A DNA stretch of 64,000 bases from Gryllotalpicola daejeonensis (GTDB lineage Bacteria; Actinomycetota; Actinomycetes; Actinomycetales; Microbacteriaceae). The stretch spans positions 682,001-746,000 of the forward strand of contig NZ_BAABBV010000002.1 of the NCBI RefSeq assembly GCF_039538145.1, written 5' to 3'. Position 1 is the stretch's first letter. Every line of letters starts with the position of its first letter. A model generated the notes under the pieces. It worked only from the letters and a program-made list of their open reading frames with translations, made no database searches and was not told the DNA's origin. Of the stretch, positions 60,194 to 64,000 are shown piece after piece. A program made the position numbers and the translations under genes.

Positions 60194-60930
60194 GCCAGGC
60201 CCTCGGCCTTCAGGAACGCGACGCTGTCGGCGACGGCCTGGAAGCGGTCACCGCGTGAGTCGTCCAGCTCGATCACGCGCAGCGCGCTCGGCGCCGCTTC
60301 GATGATCGATCGGATCGGCAGTGACCCGGAGCCCACCGCCACCTGGTCCTTGTTCTCGTGCGTGGCGGGACCGTCCTTGACGTGCAGAGCTATCACCTTG
60401 GATCCGAGCTCACCGAGCAGCGCCACAGGGTCCGTGCCGCCGACCGCTGCCCAGTAGGTGTCCAGCTCGAGCGCGATGCCCTCCGGCAACTGCTCCGCGA
60501 ACAGCTCGTACGAGGGCCGCCCATCGATCTTCGTCTCGAACTCGAAGGCGTGGTTGTGATACCCGATCGCCAGCCCGAACTCCTTCGCCTTCTCGGCAGC
60601 CGCCGCCAGGTCATCGACGATCGCCTTCACACCGTCGGCGGTCTGCCAGCGCTCCTCGGCGATGTGCGGATCGATGAGCGTGCGGATGCCGAGCCCCGCG
60701 GCCTTCTCGAAGATGGGCTCCTGCTCCTCCGCGACGAACCGCTGATGCGCGGTCGGGGTCGTGAGGCCGGCGGCGGCGAGTCCCTCTCCGAGCCCCTGAA
60801 GCCCCACGATGTTGAAGGCCTCGACCTGGGTGAACCCCAGCTCGGCCAGGCGCACGAGCGTGCCAGGCAGATCAGCCTGCAGCGCCTCGCGCACGGTATA
60901 CAGCTGCACAGAGAGCAGTGACTCGGTCAC
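60190..60930 (-). CDS. Sugar phosphate isomerase/epimerase-like TIM barrel protein
   Basis: 246-residue xylose-isomerase-like barrel: SVQLYTVREALQ at strand 1, IGYHNHAFEFE (metal-site Glu, about 130-140), ELDTYWAAVGG and HVKDGPATHE, with the final VIELDDSRGD metal ligand. GTG 60930 is chosen because AGAGGA sits seven bases upstream; ATG 60987 has none. First gene of the operon, divergent from the ROK regulator. Confidence 0.85.
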   Translation of the reverse strand: MTESLLSVQLYTVREALQADLPGTLVRLAELGFTQVEAFNIVGLQGLGEGLAAAGLTTPTAHQRFVAEEQEPIFEKAAGLGIRTLIDPHIAEERWQTADGVKAIVDDLAAAAEKAKEFGLAIGYHNHAFEFETKIDGRPSYELFAEQLPEGIALELDTYWAAVGGTDPVALLGELGSKVIALHVKDGPATHENKDQVAVGSGSLPIRSIIEAAPSALRVIELDDSRGDRFQAVADSVAFLKAEGLA

Positions 60931-60984
60931 AGAACCGTCCTCTTCATTGAAGTCTGAGATCGCCGAGAGACGTGTCGGCTCCTT

Positions 60985-61065
60985 CATTCAAACAGACTTC
61001 TGTCGGCAGTCAAGCAAAAGTCCATCGCATGCCGCCGTCTTTCGCCGCTGTGGTTCAATGACGTC
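60985..61065. promoter_or_regulatory. Control region between isomerase operon and ROK regulator
   Basis: On the minus strand TTGACT (61007-61012) is followed after 16 bp by TTGAAT, a plausible promoter for the leftward operon. ACAGACTTCTGT (60992-61003), an imperfect palindrome, lies between these elements and could be an operator. Confidence 0.45.
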
Positions 61066-62232
61066 ATGTCCGGCGACGCGCGCGGCCCACTCGTGGCCCC
61101 CGATGCGCGCGATCTCTTGCGGATGCTTCGCACCGGCCCCCCGAAGACGAGGGCGCAACTCGCAGAGCTGACGGGGCTCGCCCGCTCCACGGTCGCCGCC
61201 CGCCTCGACGGCCTCGTGGCCTCTGGCCTGGTCGTCCCCGCCGGCGGCGAGCTCTCCTCCGGCGGCCGCCCTCCCGCTCTGCTCGCCTTCAATCCGTCGG
61301 CGCGCACCGTGCTCGCCGTCGACCTCGGCGCGACCCACGGCGTCGTCGCGCTGACGGATCTCGCCGGCAGCATCCTCGAGACGGAGTCCCGCGAGCTGGC
61401 CATCTCCGACGGCCCCGAGCCGATCCTCGACTGGGCGATCGCCGCCGCCAAACGCGTGCTCAGGAAGAGCGGCCGCTCCGCCGCCGACCTCGTCGGCATC
61501 GGCGTCGGCCTGCCCGGCCCCGTCGAACACGCAAGCGGCCTGCCGACGAATCCGCCCATCATGCCGGGCTGGAACCGCTTCGACGTCCCCGGCTACCTGC
61601 GGCACCACTTCGACATCCCCGTGCTCGTCGACAACGACGTCAACATCCTGGCTCTGGGCGAGCACGCGATGACGTGGCCGGATGCCACGGACATGGTTTT
61701 CGTCAAAGTGTCCACCGGCATCGGCGCCGGCATCATCTCCGGTGGTCGCCTGCAGCGCGGCGCCCAGGGCTCCGCAGGCGACCTCGGTCACGTGCGCGTG
61801 CCTTTCACGCGGCGCACACCACAGCACGGCGCCGTCGATGCCGACCTCGAGGCGCTGGCGAGCGGTCCCGCCATCGCCGCCTGGATGACCGAGCGCGGCG
61901 TCCCCGCACGCACCAGCCAAGACGTTCTGGCCGCGGGTCTTCGTGGCGATCCGATCGCCGTGCAGGGACTCCGGCAGGCCGGCCGTGACCTCGGCGAAGT
62001 CTTGGCGACGGTCGTCAACCTGCTGAACCCGTCGATCGTCGTGATCGGCGGCAGCGTAGCCCGCGCGGGGGAGCACCTTCTCGCGGGCGTGCGCGAGGTC
62101 GTCTACGGTCAGTCGACGCCGCTTGCGACGCAGCACCTCAGCATCGTCCATTCGCGCGCGGGAGCCACCGGCGGCGTGCTCGGCGCGGCGATCATGGTGA
62201 TCCAGCGCGTCCTCGACGATCCCTCTGACTGA
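61066..62232 (+). CDS. ROK-family transcriptional regulator lacking the usual zinc motif
   Basis: 388 residues: N-terminal winged helix (TRAQLAELTGLARSTVAARLDGL, about 28-50) and a ROK sugar-binding domain with DLGATHGVVALTD (about 86), GVGLPGPV, VDNDVNILALGEH and STGIGAGIISGG. ROK proteins normally have a zinc site of the form CxCGxxGC after GH; here the stretch after GHVRVPFTRR reads TPQHGAVDADLEA, with no cysteine. It probably controls the divergent isomerase/dehydrogenase operon and the dehydrogenase downstream. Confidence 0.85.
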   Translation: MSGDARGPLVAPDARDLLRMLRTGPPKTRAQLAELTGLARSTVAARLDGLVASGLVVPAGGELSSGGRPPALLAFNPSARTVLAVDLGATHGVVALTDLAGSILETESRELAISDGPEPILDWAIAAAKRVLRKSGRSAADLVGIGVGLPGPVEHASGLPTNPPIMPGWNRFDVPGYLRHHFDIPVLVDNDVNILALGEHAMTWPDATDMVFVKVSTGIGAGIISGGRLQRGAQGSAGDLGHVRVPFTRRTPQHGAVDADLEALASGPAIAAWMTERGVPARTSQDVLAAGLRGDPIAVQGLRQAGRDLGEVLATVVNLLNPSIVVIGGSVARAGEHLLAGVREVVYGQSTPLATQHLSIVHSRAGATGGVLGAAIMVIQRVLDDPSD

Positions 62233-62262
62233 GCTCCCAACCACCACCAGGAAAGGACACCG

Positions 62263-63303
62263 ATGTCTCTCCCCGCCCCGCGCTTCCCCGACCCCTCCGA
62301 CGCCCCTACGCTGCGCTGGGGCATCCTCGCCCCAGGCGGCATCGCCCGCAGCTTCGCTACCGCGCTTCGCGACCACACAAGTCAGAAGGTCGTCGCTGTG
62401 GCCTCCCGCTCCCTCGACCGTGCGCAGTCCTTCGCCGACGACTTCGACGTGCCGAACGCCTACGGCGACTACGCCGAACTCGTGGCGAACCCCGAGGTGG
62501 AGGCGGTGTACATCTCCTCCACGCACAACGCCCACCTCGAGCTCGCACTGCTCGCGATCGACGAGGGGAAGCACGTGCTCGTCGAGAAGCCCGCAGGCTT
62601 CTCCGCCGCAGAGGCCGAGCGCATGCTCGACGCGGCACGCGCCAAGGGCGTCTTCCTGATGGAGGCGATGTGGACGCGTTACCTGCCCCACACCGACGTG
62701 GCGCGCCAGCTGCTCGAATCCGGCGCGCTGGGTGAGATCCGGCTCGTCACGGCCGACTTCGGCGTGAACGTGCCGTTCGACCCCGAGAGCCGCATGTACG
62801 ACCCCGCCAAAGCCGGCGGCGCTCTCCTCGACCTCGGCGTCTACCCGATCTCGTTCGCGCAGTTCGCCCTGCCCGCCCTCAACCAGAGCCCGCGCCTTCA
62901 CGTCGCCGGCTCCCTGTCCCCCACCGGCTCCGACGCGCAGGTCTCGTTGATTCTCGAGGCGGATGCCTCATCGCACGCCCTCCTCCATGTCGGCGTCGAG
63001 TCCCGCACCCCCTGGTCCGCGAGCATCTCCGGCACCGCCGGACGCATCGAAATCGACGCCCCGTTCTGGTCGCCGTCTGCGCTGACGTTCTACCCGAACG
63101 ACGGGGAGCCCGAGCGCTACCCCGGTCACCCGACGATCAGCGGCAGCGGCGGAATGGCGTACGAGGCTGCCGCCTTCGCACGTTACCTCGCCGCCGGCCT
63201 CGACGACTCACCGCTGCACCCGTTCTCCGAGGCCATCGCCACGCTGCGGATCATCGACGAGGCGCGTCGGCGGCTCGGCTACACCGCCGGCCTGGAAGAA
63301 TAG
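62263..63303 (+). CDS. Gfo/Idh/MocA-family oxidoreductase
   Basis: 346 residues; NAD loop GILAPGGIARSFA (about 18-30), VEKPAGFS (about 107-114) and LLDLGVYPISFAQ, typical of the dihydrodiol dehydrogenase/glucose-fructose oxidoreductase branch. AGGAAAGGAC precedes ATG 62263. Follows the ROK gene by 30 bp and belongs to the same regulated set. Confidence 0.9.
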   Translation: MSLPAPRFPDPSDAPTLRWGILAPGGIARSFATALRDHTSQKVVAVASRSLDRAQSFADDFDVPNAYGDYAELVANPEVEAVYISSTHNAHLELALLAIDEGKHVLVEKPAGFSAAEAERMLDAARAKGVFLMEAMWTRYLPHTDVARQLLESGALGEIRLVTADFGVNVPFDPESRMYDPAKAGGALLDLGVYPISFAQFALPALNQSPRLHVAGSLSPTGSDAQVSLILEADASSHALLHVGVESRTPWSASISGTAGRIEIDAPFWSPSALTFYPNDGEPERYPGHPTISGSGGMAYEAAAFARYLAAGLDDSPLHPFSEAIATLRIIDEARRRLGYTAGLEE

Positions 63304-63309
63304 CGTCTC

Positions 63310-63960
63310 GTGACCGATCTCCTTCTTCCCGGCTTCGAGGAAGAAGAGACCGCTCCGCGCCGCTCGAGCCACCTCGACCGTGTCGTCGCCGACTCGAGCG
63401 ATCGGGTCGCCTGGCTTCGCGCCCGCAGCCGCGGCATCACCGCGACCGACGTCGCGAAGCTCTCAACGCCGCGGTCCGTGGAGGCGGCTGCGCGCGAGAA
63501 GTGGTTCGGAAGCAGATTCAGCGGCAATGCGTACACAGAGCACGGCCGCGACCGCGAGCCGGTGATCGCGGCGTGGACACTGGACCACCACGGCATCGCC
63601 CCGTCGTCCCTCCTCTTTCACGCAGAGCACGACACGCGCCACCTCGCGACTCCTGACGGGCTGGCGGTCACTGATGCCGGCGCGCTTGTCCTCGCCGAGA
63701 TCAAGACGACGAACAAGCCCTGGCGCTCCATCCCGCGGCACTACCTGCGTCAGATTTGGTGGCAGCAGTACGTGCTCGGGGCCGAGCGCACGCTCTTCGT
63801 CTGGGAGCGCCACGAGGACTTCGTCCCTGTCGGCGAGCCCGAGTGCCGCTGGGTCGAGCGCGATGAAGACGCGATCGCGACCCTCGTCAGCCTTGCCGCC
63901 CAGCTCGTCGCCACGATCGACGGGTTCGCCAGGCGACACAGCGGCGCAATCGGAGTGTAA
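63310..63960 (+). CDS. YqaJ-type phage recombinase-like nuclease
   Basis: 216 residues of the YqaJ/lambda-exonuclease-like PD-(D/E)xK fold. SRGITATDVAKL (about 40), AREKW, TEHGRDREPVIAAW (about 76-89), ATPDGLAVTDAG with LAEIKTT (active-site Asp and Glu-x-Lys, about 113-137) and YLRQIWWQQYVLGAERTLFVW match the family. Such proteins usually come from phage recombination modules, but no phage gene adjoins. GTG 63310 lies 6 bp after the dehydrogenase stop. Confidence 0.83.
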   Translation: MTDLLLPGFEEEETAPRRSSHLDRVVADSSDRVAWLRARSRGITATDVAKLSTPRSVEAAAREKWFGSRFSGNAYTEHGRDREPVIAAWTLDHHGIAPSSLLFHAEHDTRHLATPDGLAVTDAGALVLAEIKTTNKPWRSIPRHYLRQIWWQQYVLGAERTLFVWERHEDFVPVGEPECRWVERDEDAIATLVSLAAQLVATIDGFARRHSGAIGV

Positions 63961-64000
63961 TCCGCAGTCGTTAGCGTCGTTCGTACCGAGGCCTGGAGGT

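Noticed and set aside
1..64000. tRNA, rRNA, CRISPR array, insertion sequence or prophage
   Set aside because: No cloverleaf with conserved T-loop, no regular repeat-spacer array and no transposase or phage structural gene was found on reading both strands.

Overview
The window looks like a chromosomal segment of a high-GC actinobacterium, most likely Microbacteriaceae (Microbacterium-like). The reasons are very high GC with strong G/C third-position bias, frequent GTG starts, many 1-4 bp start/stop overlaps, a stand-alone rplJ-rplL pair with an actinobacterial-type L10 leader, and short hairpin-forming dispersed repeats of a kind I recall from Microbacteriaceae. I see no rRNA, tRNA, insertion sequence, prophage or CRISPR array. 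The assignment rests on sequence style and remembered family features, not on a database search.

Layout. (1) 1-9.5 kb, xylan/xylose utilisation: a GH3 beta-xylosidase-type enzyme cut by the left edge, a CUT1 ABC importer (two permeases and a lipoprotein), a divergent LacI regulator, an intracellular GH10 xylanase, xylA and xylB. The order resembles the Streptomyces bxlEFGA/bxlR locus. (2) 9.6-18.3 kb, amino-sugar uptake: an NgcE-like Tat lipoprotein and two permeases, a SIS-domain protein, an RpiR regulator and a divergent BadF-type GlcNAc kinase, followed by an FAD oxidoreductase and glycerate kinase. (3) 18.3-33 kb, a large uncharacterised glycan locus. On the minus strand are an LplABC-type importer, a YesL-like protein, a LacI regulator, an unusual Gfo/Idh/MocA dehydrogenase, a DUF993 TIM-barrel protein and a sugar isomerase-like TIM barrel. 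A second LacI gene lies between this and a plus-strand operon of PmoA-like (DUF6807), Gfo/Idh/MocA, cupin and GH35-like genes. The same CTTTCG/CGAAAG palindrome flanks that LacI gene on both sides.

(4) 33-41.8 kb, mixed housekeeping and accessory genes: a DinB-like protein, dienelactone hydrolase, thiolase, metB, a convergent mntR/mntH pair with a clear MntR-like box before mntH, an ABC exporter and an acyltransferase-3 membrane protein. (5) 41.8-46.4 kb, a third CUT1 importer with a small membrane protein and its own LacI regulator, preceded by a striking 35-bp double palindrome. (6) 46.4-54 kb: an MFS exporter with a MarR regulator, rplJ-rplL with leader and terminator, an NAD-dependent epimerase, a two-component system and lactate dehydrogenase. 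(7) 54-64 kb: a metallo-hydrolase, an internally deleted mandelate-racemase-type pseudogene, a CitE-like lyase, a minus-strand operon of two Gfo/Idh/MocA dehydrogenases with a sugar isomerase-like protein and a TolB-like propeller, then a ROK regulator, another Gfo/Idh/MocA enzyme and a YqaJ-type nuclease.

Taken together this is a plant- and chitin-sugar catabolism region with three complete CUT1-type importers plus one LplABC-type importer, four LacI regulators, one RpiR and one ROK regulator, and five Gfo/Idh/MocA dehydrogenases. The strongest candidates for undescribed biology are the locus at 18.3-33 kb and the dehydrogenase/isomerase operon at 57-63 kb. Both have the enzyme types expected for oxidise-then-cleave (3-keto sugar) glycoside degradation, but no substrate can be named from sequence alone.
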